Assembly (NCBI GenBank): GCA_963642995.1
Contig: CAVIIZ010000011.1
Span: 1 to 39,565, forward strand
DNA: 39,565 nt
Reading direction: 5' to 3'
Source: CAVAWX01 sp963642995
GTDB lineage: Bacteria; Actinomycetota; Coriobacteriia; Coriobacteriales; QAMH01
A model generated the notes under the pieces. That model worked only from the letters and a program-made list of their open reading frames with translations, did not search any database and was not told the DNA's origin. The stretch's first letter is position 1. Each line of letters opens with the position of its first letter. Shown here one piece after another: positions 15,762 to 25,676 of the stretch. The position numbers and the translations under genes are program-made.

Positions 15762-17204
15762 CTAGCCTTCCAGTTCCTTGGCGGCCTCGAAGACGTCTTC
15801 AATGGCGCCCTTGTTGCGGAATGCCTGCTCGGGCACGTTGTCCAGCTCGCCGTCGATGATCATCTTGAAGGAGCGCACCGTGTCGGCCACGGGCACGTAC
15901 ACGCCGTCGACGCCGGTGAACTGCTTTGCCACGTGGAAGGGCTGACCCAAGAACTGCTGCACCTTGCGGGCGCGGGCCACGACGAGCTTTTGGTCCTCGG
16001 ACAGCTCGTCCATGCCCAAGATGGCGATGATGTCTTGAAGGTCTTGGTAGGCCTGCAAGATCTCTTGGACCTTCACGGCCACGTCGTAGTGCTCCTGGCC
16101 GACGACGCTGGGGTCGAGCGCGCGGCTCGTGGAGGCCAGCGGGTCGACGGCCGGGTAGATGCCCAGCTCGGAAATGGAGCGGTTCAAGACCGTCGTGGCG
16201 TCGAGGTGGATGAACGTGGTGGCAGGCGCCGGGTCGGTCAGGTCGTCTGCGGGGACGTAGACGGCCTGCACGGAGGTGATGGCGCCCGTCGACGTCGAGG
16301 AGATGCGCTCCTGCAGATCGCCCATCTCCGTGGCCAGCGTGGGCTGGTAGCCGACGGCAGACGGCATGCGGCCGAGAAGCGCGGAGACCTCGGAGCCCGC
16401 CTGCGAGAAGCGGAAGATGTTGTCGATGAACAGCAGCACGTCTTGACCCTGGTCGCGGAAGTACTCTGCGATGGACAGGCCGGCCAGGCCGACGCGCAGA
16501 CGCGCCCCGGGAGGCTCGTTCATCTGGCCGTAGACCAGGCAGGTCTTGTTGATGACGCCGGACTCGCTCATCTCGAGGTAGAGGTCCGTGCCCTCGCGGG
16601 TGCGCTCGCCTACGCCCGTGAACACCGAGGTGCCGTTGTGCTCTTGGGCGAGGTTGTTGATCAGCTCCTGGATGAGGACCGTCTTGCCCACGCCGGCGCC
16701 GCCGAACAGGCCGGTCTTGCCGCCGCGGATGTAGGGCTCGAGCAAGTCGATGACCTTGATGCCCGTCTCGAACACCTCCGTGCTCGTGGTGAGCTCGTCG
16801 AACTCGGGAGCCGGACGGTGGATGGGATAGGTCTCGGAGACATCCGGCGCGGGCTTGCCGTCGATGGCCTCGCCCAGCACGTTCCAGATGCGGCCCAGCG
16901 TCTGCTCGCCGACGGGCATCTGCAAAGGCGCGCCCGTGTCGACGACCTCGTTGCCGCGCTGCAAGCCGTCCGTGCTGCTCATGGCGACGCAGCGGACCAT
17001 CTCGCCCGGCAGGTGCATCTGGACCTCGAGCACGGTGTGGATCTTGCCCACGGGGGTCTCGGCGTCGACCGTGAGCGCGTTGTAGATCGCGGGGACTGAC
17101 TCCGCGGAGAACTCGCAGTCCACGACGGCGCCCACGATGCGAACTATGCGTCCAACGTTTGCCATAGTCGTTTCCTTCTTCTCGTTTCCTGTAGTGCTGC
17201 TCAT
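15762..17204 (-). CDS. atpD: F1Fo ATP synthase beta subunit
   Basis: 480 residues. Walker A GGAGVGKT lies around residues 166-173; GERTREG, the signature PAVDPLASTSR and the DELS loop (GMDELSEDQK) follow. It is the catalytic subunit of the F1 head. The start at 17204 overlaps the atpG stop as TGATG and has GGAGG 7 nt upstream, so it is preferred. The internal ATG at 17165 (MANVGRIV, with AAGGAA upstream) is where many homologues begin and remains possible; the extra 13 residues are hydrophilic. Confidence 0.96.
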   Translation of the reverse strand: MSSTTGNEKKETTMANVGRIVRIVGAVVDCEFSAESVPAIYNALTVDAETPVGKIHTVLEVQMHLPGEMVRCVAMSSTDGLQRGNEVVDTGAPLQMPVGEQTLGRIWNVLGEAIDGKPAPDVSETYPIHRPAPEFDELTTSTEVFETGIKVIDLLEPYIRGGKTGLFGGAGVGKTVLIQELINNLAQEHNGTSVFTGVGERTREGTDLYLEMSESGVINKTCLVYGQMNEPPGARLRVGLAGLSIAEYFRDQGQDVLLFIDNIFRFSQAGSEVSALLGRMPSAVGYQPTLATEMGDLQERISSTSTGAITSVQAVYVPADDLTDPAPATTFIHLDATTVLNRSISELGIYPAVDPLASTSRALDPSVVGQEHYDVAVKVQEILQAYQDLQDIIAILGMDELSEDQKLVVARARKVQQFLGQPFHVAKQFTGVDGVYVPVADTVRSFKMIIDGELDNVPEQAFRNKGAIEDVFEAAKELEG

Positions 17205-18097
17205 CACTCGTCCTCCAATGCGGCCGCACCGCCGACGATCTCGGTGATCTCGGTGGTGATGGCGCCTTGACGCACGCGGTTGAAGAGCCTGTTCAAAGTC
17301 GATTCCATCTCGTTGGCGTTGTCCGTGGCGGACTTCATGGCCTTGCGGCGCGCGCCTTGCTCTGCGGCCGCGGAATCGATGAGGGCGTGGTAGATCATCG
17401 TCTCGACGTAGGCCGGAAGCAGCCTGTCGAGCACTTCGGCGGCGGAGGGCTCGAAATCGGTCGAGGCCGCCGGCGCGCCCTCCTCGTCTGCCTCGGGCGC
17501 CCGTGCAAAGCCGTCTGCCTTGATGGGCAAGACCAGCTCGTCGCAGACGTCTTGGTCGGCGGCGTTGCGCGCGTGGTTGTAGAAGACGCGCACCTCGTCG
17601 ACGTGGCCGTCGGCATACGCGCTGCGCACGTAGGAGGCTATCTCGCGCGCCTCGGCGATGGTCGGGTCTGCCGACAGGTCGGCAAACGACAAGACGGGCT
17701 CGACGCGGCGGTACTTGAAGTACCCCGTGCCCTTCTTCCCGCACACGATCACCTTCGTCTCGACGCCCTTTTCGGCGCCCTCGGCGATGTAGTGGTCTGC
17801 CATGCGCAAGATGTTGCTGTTGAAGCCGCCCGCCAGGCCGCGGTCGGAGACCACGACCACCGCGAGCGCCTTCTTCTTGGCCTCGTGCTCTTGCAGGAGG
17901 GGATGGTCCACGTTGCCGGCATGCGCGGCCACGCCCGAAAGCGTCTTGCGCATGGCCTCCGCGTACGGCTGCGCCGCGGCGATGCGCTCGGTGGCGTGCC
18001 GTATCTTGGCCGTCGCGACCATCTCCATGGTGCGCGTGATCTGCTTGGTGCTCTGAACCGAGCCGATGCGGCGCTTTATGTCGCGCAGATTGGGCAT
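17204..18097 (-). CDS. atpG: F1Fo ATP synthase gamma subunit
   Basis: 297 residues. The N-terminal helix PNLRDIKRRIGSVQSTKQIT and the C-terminal helix NEMESTLNRLFNRVRQGAIT are the two coiled-coil arms of the rotor shaft. A central region VVVVSDRGLAGGFN is diagnostic. An acidic, Ala/Pro-rich insertion (EADEEGAPAAS, around residue 205) is unusual but not unknown in actinobacterial sequences. The Shine-Dalgarno AGGAGGG lies upstream of ATG 18097, and it overlaps atpD by one base. Confidence 0.95.
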   Translation of the reverse strand: MPNLRDIKRRIGSVQSTKQITRTMEMVATAKIRHATERIAAAQPYAEAMRKTLSGVAAHAGNVDHPLLQEHEAKKKALAVVVVSDRGLAGGFNSNILRMADHYIAEGAEKGVETKVIVCGKKGTGYFKYRRVEPVLSFADLSADPTIAEAREIASYVRSAYADGHVDEVRVFYNHARNAADQDVCDELVLPIKADGFARAPEADEEGAPAASTDFEPSAAEVLDRLLPAYVETMIYHALIDSAAAEQGARRKAMKSATDNANEMESTLNRLFNRVRQGAITTEITEIVGGAAALEDE

Positions 18098-18109
18098 CCT
18101 CGTGCCCTC

Positions 18110-19681
<1,572 letters not shown>

Positions 19682-20254
19682 TTATCTTTCACCTCCGGTC
19701 GTTGCAGCCGAGAGCGCGGCACGGGTCTGCTCGAGCTGAGTCGCGATGCTCGCGTCGATGCGCCTTCCGTGCGCGCCCAAGACGATGCCACCCAAAATGG
19801 AGGGGTCGACATGCTCGCGGAGCACGATCTCCTTGCCCTCGTAGTGGCCTGCGTATTTCTCCTTGATAGCCCGGCGCAGCTCGTCGTCGAGCTCGACGAC
19901 GGTCGTCACGTCGATGATGACGACGCCCATGGCCTGCTCTGCCTGCGCGCCGAACTCGCCGACGACGCGGTGCAAGAGCCCCATGTCGCGACGGTCCGAC
20001 ATGATGCCGATCACGTCGAGCAGCTCTTCGTCGAAACCCTTGAAGACCTCGGCCAAGATGGTCTTCCTGGCCGCATCCGACAGCGTCTCGTCGACAAGCG
20101 CCGCATGGAGGTTCGGGTGGTCCAAGACCGCGGCCTGCACCTCTTGCAGCTGGGCGGAGACCTCGTAGACGCGCCCCTTGGCCTCGGCGGCCTCGAGGAG
20201 CACGCGCGCGTAGGTCTCGACCTCGTTTTTCTCGAGCATGCGGTTTCTAGGCAT
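19682..20254 (-). CDS. atpH: F1Fo ATP synthase delta subunit
   Basis: 190 residues, in the usual range. It contains ETYARVLLEAAEAKG near the N-terminus (family ARA-type helix) and a C-terminal part with DPSILGGIVLGAHGRRIDASI, which matches the conserved D-P-x-I-x-G-G region. It joins the peripheral stalk (b subunits) to the F1 head. It overlaps atpF by 8 nt (ATGCCTAG). A second ATG (MLEKNE, five codons in) is an alternative start. Confidence 0.93.
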   Translation of the reverse strand: MPRNRMLEKNEVETYARVLLEAAEAKGRVYEVSAQLQEVQAAVLDHPNLHAALVDETLSDAARKTILAEVFKGFDEELLDVIGIMSDRRDMGLLHRVVGEFGAQAEQAMGVVIIDVTTVVELDDELRRAIKEKYAGHYEGKEIVLREHVDPSILGGIVLGAHGRRIDASIATQLEQTRAALSAATTGGER

Positions 20255-20858
20255 CGAGCTTACCTACCTGTTCAATGCTGCGCTCGATGAGCTTGCGGTG
20301 GTCGGCGTCGGTGAAGCTTTCGCCGATCACGCGCTGCGTCACCGCGACGGTGAGGTCTGCCACAGAGCTCTGCAGGCCCGTGACCGCCGCCTTGCGCTCG
20401 GACTCGATCTGCTCGCGCGCCTTGGCGACGATGGTGTCGGCGTCTGCCTGGGCCTTCTCGATCATCTCCGCGCGCATGGACTCGCCTGCCTGCTTGGCCT
20501 CCGACACGATGGTGGAAGCCTCCTGGCGGGCCTGCGCCAGCTGCTCGCGGTACTCCTGGAGCACGCGCGCGCTCTCGATGCGCGCCTCCTCGGATTTCTC
20601 GAGCGCCTCGCGCACCACCTGCTCGCGCTTCTTCAGCACGTTCTCAAACGCCGGCCAGCCGAACTTGGCCAGCACGGCGAGCAAGATGAGGAAGGCGACG
20701 AGCATGGGGATGAACTCGTCCATCTGCGGCAGGATCGCGTTGATGCCCGAGTAGTCATGCGCGGCCGTCTCCTCCGCGTACGCCGCGGCGGGCAGCCCGA
20801 GAGCCGCGACAGCGCCGAGCACGCACGAGAACACGATCTTCGTCACGCGTCTTCTCAC
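20247..20858 (-). CDS. atpF: F1Fo ATP synthase b subunit with signal-peptide-like N-terminus
   Basis: 203 residues from the GTG at 20858. This start is chosen because a perfect AAGGAGGT lies 7 nt upstream; the longer open frame from 20894 would translate that Shine-Dalgarno. The N-terminus RRRVTKIVFSCVLG then GLPAAAYA looks like a cleavable secretion signal. A second hydrophobic segment (MLVAFLILLAVLAKFGW) is the normal membrane anchor. A long charged helix (LKKREQVVREALEKSEEA and onward) forms the peripheral stalk. A signal-like leader on AtpF occurs in some Actinobacteria. Confidence 0.92.
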   Translation of the reverse strand: MRRRVTKIVFSCVLGAVAALGLPAAAYAEETAAHDYSGINAILPQMDEFIPMLVAFLILLAVLAKFGWPAFENVLKKREQVVREALEKSEEARIESARVLQEYREQLAQARQEASTIVSEAKQAGESMRAEMIEKAQADADTIVAKAREQIESERKAAVTGLQSSVADLTVAVTQRVIGESFTDADHRKLIERSIEQVGKLDA

Positions 20859-20865
20859 GTCTTCT

Positions 20866-20873
20866 ACCTCCTT
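20866..20873 (-). promoter_or_regulatory. Shine-Dalgarno deciding the atpF start
   Basis: The minus strand reads AAGGAGGT, complementary to the 16S 3' end over 8 bases, with 7 nt to the GTG at 20858. It marks the start downstream of the longest open frame. Confidence 0.85.
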
Positions 20874-20912
20874 TGCCTGACTCGAATCTCCCACTGACGT
20901 CCCGCCTCTTTC

Positions 20913-21131
20913 CTAGAGGATGAAGGTCAGCACGAAGCCGATCAGGGCGAGGGCCTCGGCGAGGGCCGCGCCGATGATGAAGTTCGTGAACAGGCGGCCG
21001 GCCATCTCGGGCTGGCGGGCGGAGCCGACGCAGCAGCCGTAGCAGGCGATGCCGATGCCGATGCCGGGGCCTATCGCGCCAAGGCCGTAGCCGACAACCT
21101 TGAGTGCAGAGATGATGAGTGTCGCTTCCAC
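20913..21131 (-). CDS. atpE: F1Fo ATP synthase c subunit
   Basis: 72 residues from a GTG start, with AGGAGG 6 nt upstream. It is two membrane helices joined by the polar loop ARQPE. The ion-binding carboxylate is E59 in GAALAEALAL. The residues that mark sodium-coupled rings (Gln in helix 1 and Ser/Thr right after the Glu) are absent; the helix 1 segment is PGIGIGIACYG and E59 is followed by Ala, so a proton-driven ring is inferred. Three cysteines (C30, C33, C34) in helix 1 are unusual. Confidence 0.95.
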   Translation of the reverse strand: MEATLIISALKVVGYGLGAIGPGIGIGIACYGCCVGSARQPEMAGRLFTNFIIGAALAEALALIGFVLTFIL

Positions 21132-21323
21132 TATCTTCCTCCTCTTTCCCGCGCCCCGGCCCTTTCGCCGAAAGCGCTCCGTGGCCTGCGCGCGGATCCT
21201 CTTCCCGCGACGTCTCGGCCGTTTTGCCGTTTCCTATATGCCCAAGCCGTGCCCTGGCGGCGCGGCGAGAAGCCGATGTGCGCGAGGACGCCGCGAAAAG
21301 CGCCCGCGTCTTGCGCGAAGCCC

Positions 21324-22148
21324 CTAGTGCTCCGCCGTGGCCAGCCCGATGTAGACCGCCGACAATATGGTGAACACGTACGCCTGCAGGAAGGCCACCA
21401 GGCACTCCAGCGCGTACATGAGGATGAGCAAGAGCATCCAGCCGATGGGCGGCAAGCCGAGCAAGATGTTGCCCGAGGCGATCATCGACTGCAGGAAGAC
21501 GCTCGTGGCGAGCGCGAAGATGCCGAGCACCATGTGGCCGGCGAACATGTTGCCGTAGAGCCGGACCGCCAGCGTGAGCCAGCGCAAGATGAGCGAGATC
21601 AGCTCGAAGAACCAGATGATGGGCACCATGACCACGGGAAGGCCGGACGGGGCGATGGACTTGATGTAGCCCCATCCGCCGCGCGCCTTGATGCCCACGT
21701 AGTTGAAGTAGAAGAACGTGACCGTGGCAAGCGCCCAGGTGACCGAGATGGTGCCGGTGGGCGTCTTCAGGCCCGGGATGAGGCCGATGAAGTTGGACAC
21801 GAGGATGAAGAAGAACATGGTGGCCAGAAGCGGCATGTGCTTCTCGTAGCCCTTGCCGATGGCGCCCTCGCCCATGTTTCTCTTCACGCTGTCGTAGCCG
21901 TACTCGATCATGTTGGCGAAGCGGTCGGTGGGGATGATGGTGATGCGCCTGGCGCCGACGATGACGACGATGGCCGTGAGCACCACGCACACGCACATCC
22001 AGAAGATGTATTGCGTGAACCCGACGCTGTCGAGGCCGAAGAGCGCCTGGCCGCCCGTGATGACGGGCTGGAACAGGTACTGCGGATCGAACGAATGCTG
22101 GAGCTCGGGAACCGAATTCGCGAGCTGCTCGAGAGGATTCACATCCAC
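21324..22148 (-). CDS. atpB: F1Fo ATP synthase a subunit
   Basis: 274 residues with five or six membrane segments. The essential arginine is R196 in LTLAVRLYGNMFAGH, and the earlier IGLIPG and final helix LQAYVFTILSAVYIGLA fit the family. It forms the ion half-channels next to the c ring. It starts with GTG 22148 behind AAGGGG, 19 nt after the small membrane gene. The 192-nt gap to atpE contains no recognisable gene. Confidence 0.95.
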   Translation of the reverse strand: MDVNPLEQLANSVPELQHSFDPQYLFQPVITGGQALFGLDSVGFTQYIFWMCVCVVLTAIVVIVGARRITIIPTDRFANMIEYGYDSVKRNMGEGAIGKGYEKHMPLLATMFFFILVSNFIGLIPGLKTPTGTISVTWALATVTFFYFNYVGIKARGGWGYIKSIAPSGLPVVMVPIIWFFELISLILRWLTLAVRLYGNMFAGHMVLGIFALATSVFLQSMIASGNILLGLPPIGWMLLLILMYALECLVAFLQAYVFTILSAVYIGLATAEH

Positions 22149-22167
22149 GCGGCTTACCCCTTCTCCT

Positions 22168-22464
22168 TCACTTGCGAACAGAACGCCATATGGAAAACGA
22201 GATGGTCGACGCGGTGAGGACGACTATCTCGGCCACGGCAAACGGCAAGAGCACGTCGCGCGCGAGCACGGCGACCGCGATGGCGCACCCGAACAAGATG
22301 ACGGCCGAGGCAAACGCCACCAGGAGGAGGAGCCCCGTGATGTTCGTCTTGCCGAGCGCGTCGTCTGAAACGGTCATCGTGCGCACACGGCGCAAGCCCA
22401 AGGCAAACGGCAGGACGCTGAGCGCCCCCGCACAAGCACCGAGGACGATTGCCATCGCCGTCAT
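22168..22464 (-). CDS. Small membrane protein, AtpI-like by position
   Basis: 98 residues with about three hydrophobic segments (AIVLGACAGALSVLPFALGL, LLLLVAFASAVILFGCAI, LLPFAVAEIVVLTAST). It is the first gene of the atp operon, 19 nt before atpB, where atpI is found in many bacteria. Sequence similarity to AtpI is not obvious by eye, so the name rests on size, topology and position. AtpI-type proteins help assemble the c ring or carry Mg2+; this role is inferred. The start ATG at 22464 has GGAAAG 8 nt upstream. Confidence 0.7.
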   Translation of the reverse strand: MTAMAIVLGACAGALSVLPFALGLRRVRTMTVSDDALGKTNITGLLLLVAFASAVILFGCAIAVAVLARDVLLPFAVAEIVVLTASTISFSIWRSVRK

Positions 22465-22773
22465 GCCCACCGCTTTCCGTCGCGCACACCTGCGTGTGCC
22501 TTCCCATTGCAAACGAGTATGTATGCTAGCAGGAATGCCCGCCCGTCGATGAAAAACCACGACGCGAGCGCGCAATCATTTCGGTGAACGGAAAAATCCA
22601 TGCGCGCAAGGCGGTGAGCAGGGGTTTTCAAAGATGCGAATATGCAGAAAGTATGAAGTTTCAGGCCTGGCGGACAGCGCGTCGCGGCAAGGGCGGGCCG
22701 CAGCCCTTGCCCGCCGGCGCCTTGCGGCGGCAGGGGGCGGGCACAGGCGCCCGGCGGGCGGGCGCGGGGGAGG
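22465..22773. other. Intergenic region between rpiB and the atp operon
   Basis: 309 nt without a convincing gene. It holds the candidate atp promoter, an unusually AT-rich patch (about 22620-22665), and a 9-bp perfect stem GGCAAGGGC/GCCCTTGCC (22686-22694 with 22703-22711). This stem sits about 60 nt after the rpiB stop but has no T-run, so it is only a weak terminator candidate. Confidence 0.45.
22523..22531 (-). promoter_or_regulatory. Candidate extended -10 of the atp operon
   Basis: The minus strand reads TGC-TAGCAT about 60 nt upstream of the first atp gene. No clear -35 is seen. The RND gene has a similar TGC-TAccAT arrangement. Tentative. Confidence 0.27.
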
Positions 22774-23247
22774 TCACGCGGTCGCGGCGGACGCGGGCAG
22801 GAGGGCGTCGATCTTCGCCACGCGGCGCGCGTGGCGCCCGCCTGCAAACGGGGTGGACAGAAACGCCTCGACGATGGCCTCGTTGTCGGAGGCCGCCACG
22901 AAGCGCCCGGAAAGCGCGAGGACGTTCGCGTCGTTGTGTTCGCGGGCAAGGCGGGCGAACTCGACGCTCGTGACGTTTGCCGCGCGGACGCCCGGCACCT
23001 TGTTGGCGGCGATGGCCATGCCTATGCCGGTTCCGCACACGAGCACGCCGAAATCGGCGCGGCCGCCGGCCACCGCATGCGCGACGGCGGCCGCGTAGTC
23101 GGGGTAGTCCACGCTGCCGGGCGAGTCGCAGCCGCAATCCTCGACGATGTGCCCGAGGCTTGCCAGCCGGGCGCGCAGCCCCTCCTTTTGCTCGAAGCCG
23201 CCGTGGTCGCTGCCGATGGCGATGCGCAAGGTCTGCTCCTCAGACAT
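22774..23247 (-). CDS. rpiB: Ribose 5-phosphate isomerase B
   Basis: 157 residues. Family motifs are GSDHGGFEQKE, VDYPDYA, the active-site C71 in VLVCGTGIGMAIAANK, and AREHNDANVLALSGR. It interconverts ribose 5-phosphate and ribulose 5-phosphate in the pentose phosphate pathway. ATG 23247 has AAGGGG upstream and overlaps the preceding gene's stop by 8 nt (ATGTCTGA). It is the last gene of the long minus-strand train. Confidence 0.95.
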   Translation of the reverse strand: MSEEQTLRIAIGSDHGGFEQKEGLRARLASLGHIVEDCGCDSPGSVDYPDYAAAVAHAVAGGRADFGVLVCGTGIGMAIAANKVPGVRAANVTSVEFARLAREHNDANVLALSGRFVAASDNEAIVEAFLSTPFAGGRHARRVAKIDALLPASAATA

Positions 23248-24037
23248 GTTCTGCCCCTTCCCTTTCATCTTCTCCTGCCGTAAAGGACGCGCCGCGCCCG
23301 CGCCGGGGCACGAGGCGGGCGTCGCCTGCCGTGCGCATGATAGCGTCTTGAGGGACGGCGCCGCGGCGCACGATGCGCGGGCGTTTTCCCGTGCAGTCCA
23401 CGATGGTGGAGGGCACGGCCCGCGGGCATGCGGCGGGCAGGGACGCGGCATGCGGCAACGAGAGGAAGGCCCGGTCTACGTCCCCGAGGCGCGCCGGAGC
23501 CGGTCGCCCGTGCGGGTTTGCCGAGGTGCAGGCAAGCGGCGAGTCCAGCTCGCGCATGAGGGCGCGCAGCGCGTCGTCGTCCGGCACGCGCAAGGCCAGC
23601 GTGCCGTCGGCCGCGCATGCACCCATCGCGCGTGCGGCGGGCGAGGCCTGCGCCACGAGGGTGAGGGCGCCCGGCCACAAGCCCGCGGCCAGGTTGCGCG
23701 CCGCGCGGGAAAGCCCGGGCGTCCACAAGCGCGAGGCGGCTGCGGCGTCGGGGACAAGCCACGCGATCGCCTGGTCGGCGGGGCGCCCCTTCAGCGCGCA
23801 TATCTCCCCGACCGCCGCCGCAGAGGGCACGGCGGCCAACCCGTAGACGGTGTCGGTGGCGACGAGGGCGACCCGCCCCGCGCGAAGCGCCCGGACAAGG
23901 CCTGCATCCGCGCCCGCGCCGAAAGCCGCGTGGCGCCTGCCCGCCACCGCATCCGCGCCCGCGCCGAAGGCCGTTGCATCCGCGTACGTCCCCATGCCCG
24001 CGCCCGCCTCCGCGCCTTTGCCCGCCCCCGGCTTCAC
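23240..24037 (-). CDS. tsaC: YrdC/Sua5-type threonylcarbamoyl-AMP synthase
   Basis: 265 residues from GTG 24037, which overlaps the recN stop as GTGA; ATG 23995 (MGTYADATAFG) is an alternative. The YrdC domain starts near AGRVALVATDTVYGLAAV and includes ALKGRP, the segment WPGALTLV, LALRVPDD and the CTSAN motif. It uses threonine, bicarbonate and ATP to make the activated intermediate for the t6A base of ANN-decoding tRNAs. There is no full C-terminal Sua5 domain. The N-terminal about 40 residues are low complexity with a 15-residue duplication. Confidence 0.9.
   Translation of the reverse strand: MKPGAGKGAEAGAGMGTYADATAFGAGADAVAGRRHAAFGAGADAGLVRALRAGRVALVATDTVYGLAAVPSAAAVGEICALKGRPADQAIAWLVPDAAAASRLWTPGLSRAARNLAAGLWPGALTLVAQASPAARAMGACAADGTLALRVPDDDALRALMRELDSPLACTSANPHGRPAPARLGDVDRAFLSLPHAASLPAACPRAVPSTIVDCTGKRPRIVRRGAVPQDAIMRTAGDARLVPRRGRGASFTAGEDEREGAEHV
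23904..23972. repeat. In-frame 24-nt direct repeat, 45-nt period, in tsaC
   Basis: The 24-nt sequence starting GCATCCGCGCCCGCGCCGAA occurs at 23904-23927 and again at 23949-23972 with one difference. The 45-nt offset gives two AFGAGADA copies 15 residues apart in the N-terminal extension of the YrdC protein. Confidence 0.75.
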
Positions 24038-25665
24038 GGCGTCGCGCCGGCTGCGGCGAGCATGGCGCGGGCATGCTCCAAGGCGCTTGCATCCGCGCTG
24101 CCGGAGAGCATGCGCGCGATCTCGGCGACGCGCTCCTCTCCTTTCACGCACACGACGCGCGTGAGCTGGGCGCCGTCCGCATCCGTCTCCTTTCTCACCA
24201 CGTAGTGCGCGTCGGCAAGCGCCGCCACCTGCGCCAGATGGGTGACCACGACGACCTGCGCACCCCTTGCAAGGCGCGCCAGCCGCGAAGCCACGGCGTT
24301 CGCGGTGGCGCCGCCTATGCCGGCGTCCACCTCGTCGAACACGAGCACGTCCTCGGCGGCGTCCACATGGGCGCGGCGCACGCACTCCAGCGCGAGCAGC
24401 ACGCGGGACAGCTCGCCGCCGCTTGCGATGCGCGAGAGCGGGCGCGCCTTCATGCCGGACGCGGGGGCGTAGAGCAGCTCGGCGCCGGCAGGGCCTGCAT
24501 CTGTCCAGCGCTCGAAGGGCAGCTTGGAAAAGGCGAACGAAAACGAGGCGGACGGCATGGAAAGCTCCGCCACCTCGTGCTCGAGTTCCCCGCACAGCTC
24601 GAAAGCCGCCTCCTCGCGCAGCGCGCACAGCGTCCGCGCCTCGCGCTCGAGGGCCTCGCGCGCGGCCGCCTCCTCTCGGCGCATCGCCTCCAGGCGCCGC
24701 GGCGCGTCGTCTGCGGCGTCGACCAGCTCGCGGGCGCGCTGCCTCGTGGCAAGCACCTGCTCCATGCCCGGCCCGAACCTGCGCATGAGGCCGGACAGCG
24801 CGTCCAGGCGCGAGAGCACGTCGTCGAGGCGCTGCGGGTCGGCGTCGAGGTGCGCGGCGTACGCGGCCAGGTCGCGCCCGACGTCGGCGCCGTCCTGCGA
24901 CAGCTCCTCCAGGCGCGCGGCCAGCTCGTCGAGGGAGCGGTCGATGCCGCGGTGCCTGTCCAGCGCCTCGGCCGCGCGGGCCACGAGGTCCAGCGCCGCG
25001 CCGTCGTCGTGCAGGGCGGCGTTTGCGGCGAGGAGCGCCTCGGCGAGCTGCCCGGCGTTTTGCAGGCGCGGCAGCTCGGCCTCCAGCTCCTCGTACTCGC
25101 CTTCCACGGGCGCCACCTTGTCTATCTCGGCGGCGGCAAAGGAGAGAAACTCCAGCTCGCCGGATGCCGTGTCCTGCGCCTTTTGCAAGGCCTCGAGGCG
25201 CGAGCGGGCGGCGAGCCACGCCGCGCGCGCGTCGCGGTAGGGCAAGAGGTGCGCCGCCGCGGGATCGATCCACGCGTCCAGATAGGAGAGCTGGAAGGCG
25301 GGCTGCAGAAGCGCCACCTGCTCGTGCTGGCCGAGCATGCGCACGGACCGCGCCGCGTCTGCCAGCTCGGAGACCGTGGCCATCTGCCCGTCCACGCGGC
25401 AGCGCGAACGCCCCTTCGCCGACACCCGGCGCGAGACGACGTGCTCTGCGGCGTCCGTGAAAAAGCGGGCCTCGGCACATGCGTGCTCCGCGCGATCGCG
25501 CACCGCCTGCGCATCGGCGCGGTGCCCGCACACCATCTTCAGCGCAGACAGAAGCGCCGTCTTGCCCGCGCCCGTCTCGCCCGTCAGCACGGTCAGGCCC
25601 TCGGGAAAAGAGATGTCGGCCTCCGCGATGAGGGCGACGTCTTGCACGTGCAGCTCGTCGAGCAT
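24034..25665 (-). CDS. recN: DNA repair protein RecN
   Basis: 543 residues, the usual length. Walker A GETGAGKT lies at residues 29-36, the ABC signature as LSRIASGGELSRVLLAL, and Walker B as DVLVFDEVDAGIGG near the C-terminus. A long coiled-coil middle lies between, making an SMC-like ATPase for double-strand break repair. ATG 25665 has GAGGGGGG upstream, 11 nt after the NAD kinase stop. The next gene starts on its stop codon (GTGA). Confidence 0.95.
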   Translation of the reverse strand: MLDELHVQDVALIAEADISFPEGLTVLTGETGAGKTALLSALKMVCGHRADAQAVRDRAEHACAEARFFTDAAEHVVSRRVSAKGRSRCRVDGQMATVSELADAARSVRMLGQHEQVALLQPAFQLSYLDAWIDPAAAHLLPYRDARAAWLAARSRLEALQKAQDTASGELEFLSFAAAEIDKVAPVEGEYEELEAELPRLQNAGQLAEALLAANAALHDDGAALDLVARAAEALDRHRGIDRSLDELAARLEELSQDGADVGRDLAAYAAHLDADPQRLDDVLSRLDALSGLMRRFGPGMEQVLATRQRARELVDAADDAPRRLEAMRREEAAAREALEREARTLCALREEAAFELCGELEHEVAELSMPSASFSFAFSKLPFERWTDAGPAGAELLYAPASGMKARPLSRIASGGELSRVLLALECVRRAHVDAAEDVLVFDEVDAGIGGATANAVASRLARLARGAQVVVVTHLAQVAALADAHYVVRKETDADGAQLTRVVCVKGEERVAEIARMLSGSADASALEHARAMLAAAGATP

Positions 25666-25676
25666 GAACCCCCCCC

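Noticed and set aside
20913..21131. Sodium-coupled ATP synthase
   Set aside because: The c subunit lacks the helix 1 Gln and the Ser/Thr after E59 that form the sodium site.
22686..22711. Rho-independent terminator after rpiB
   Set aside because: The stem is perfect but no T-run follows on the minus strand.
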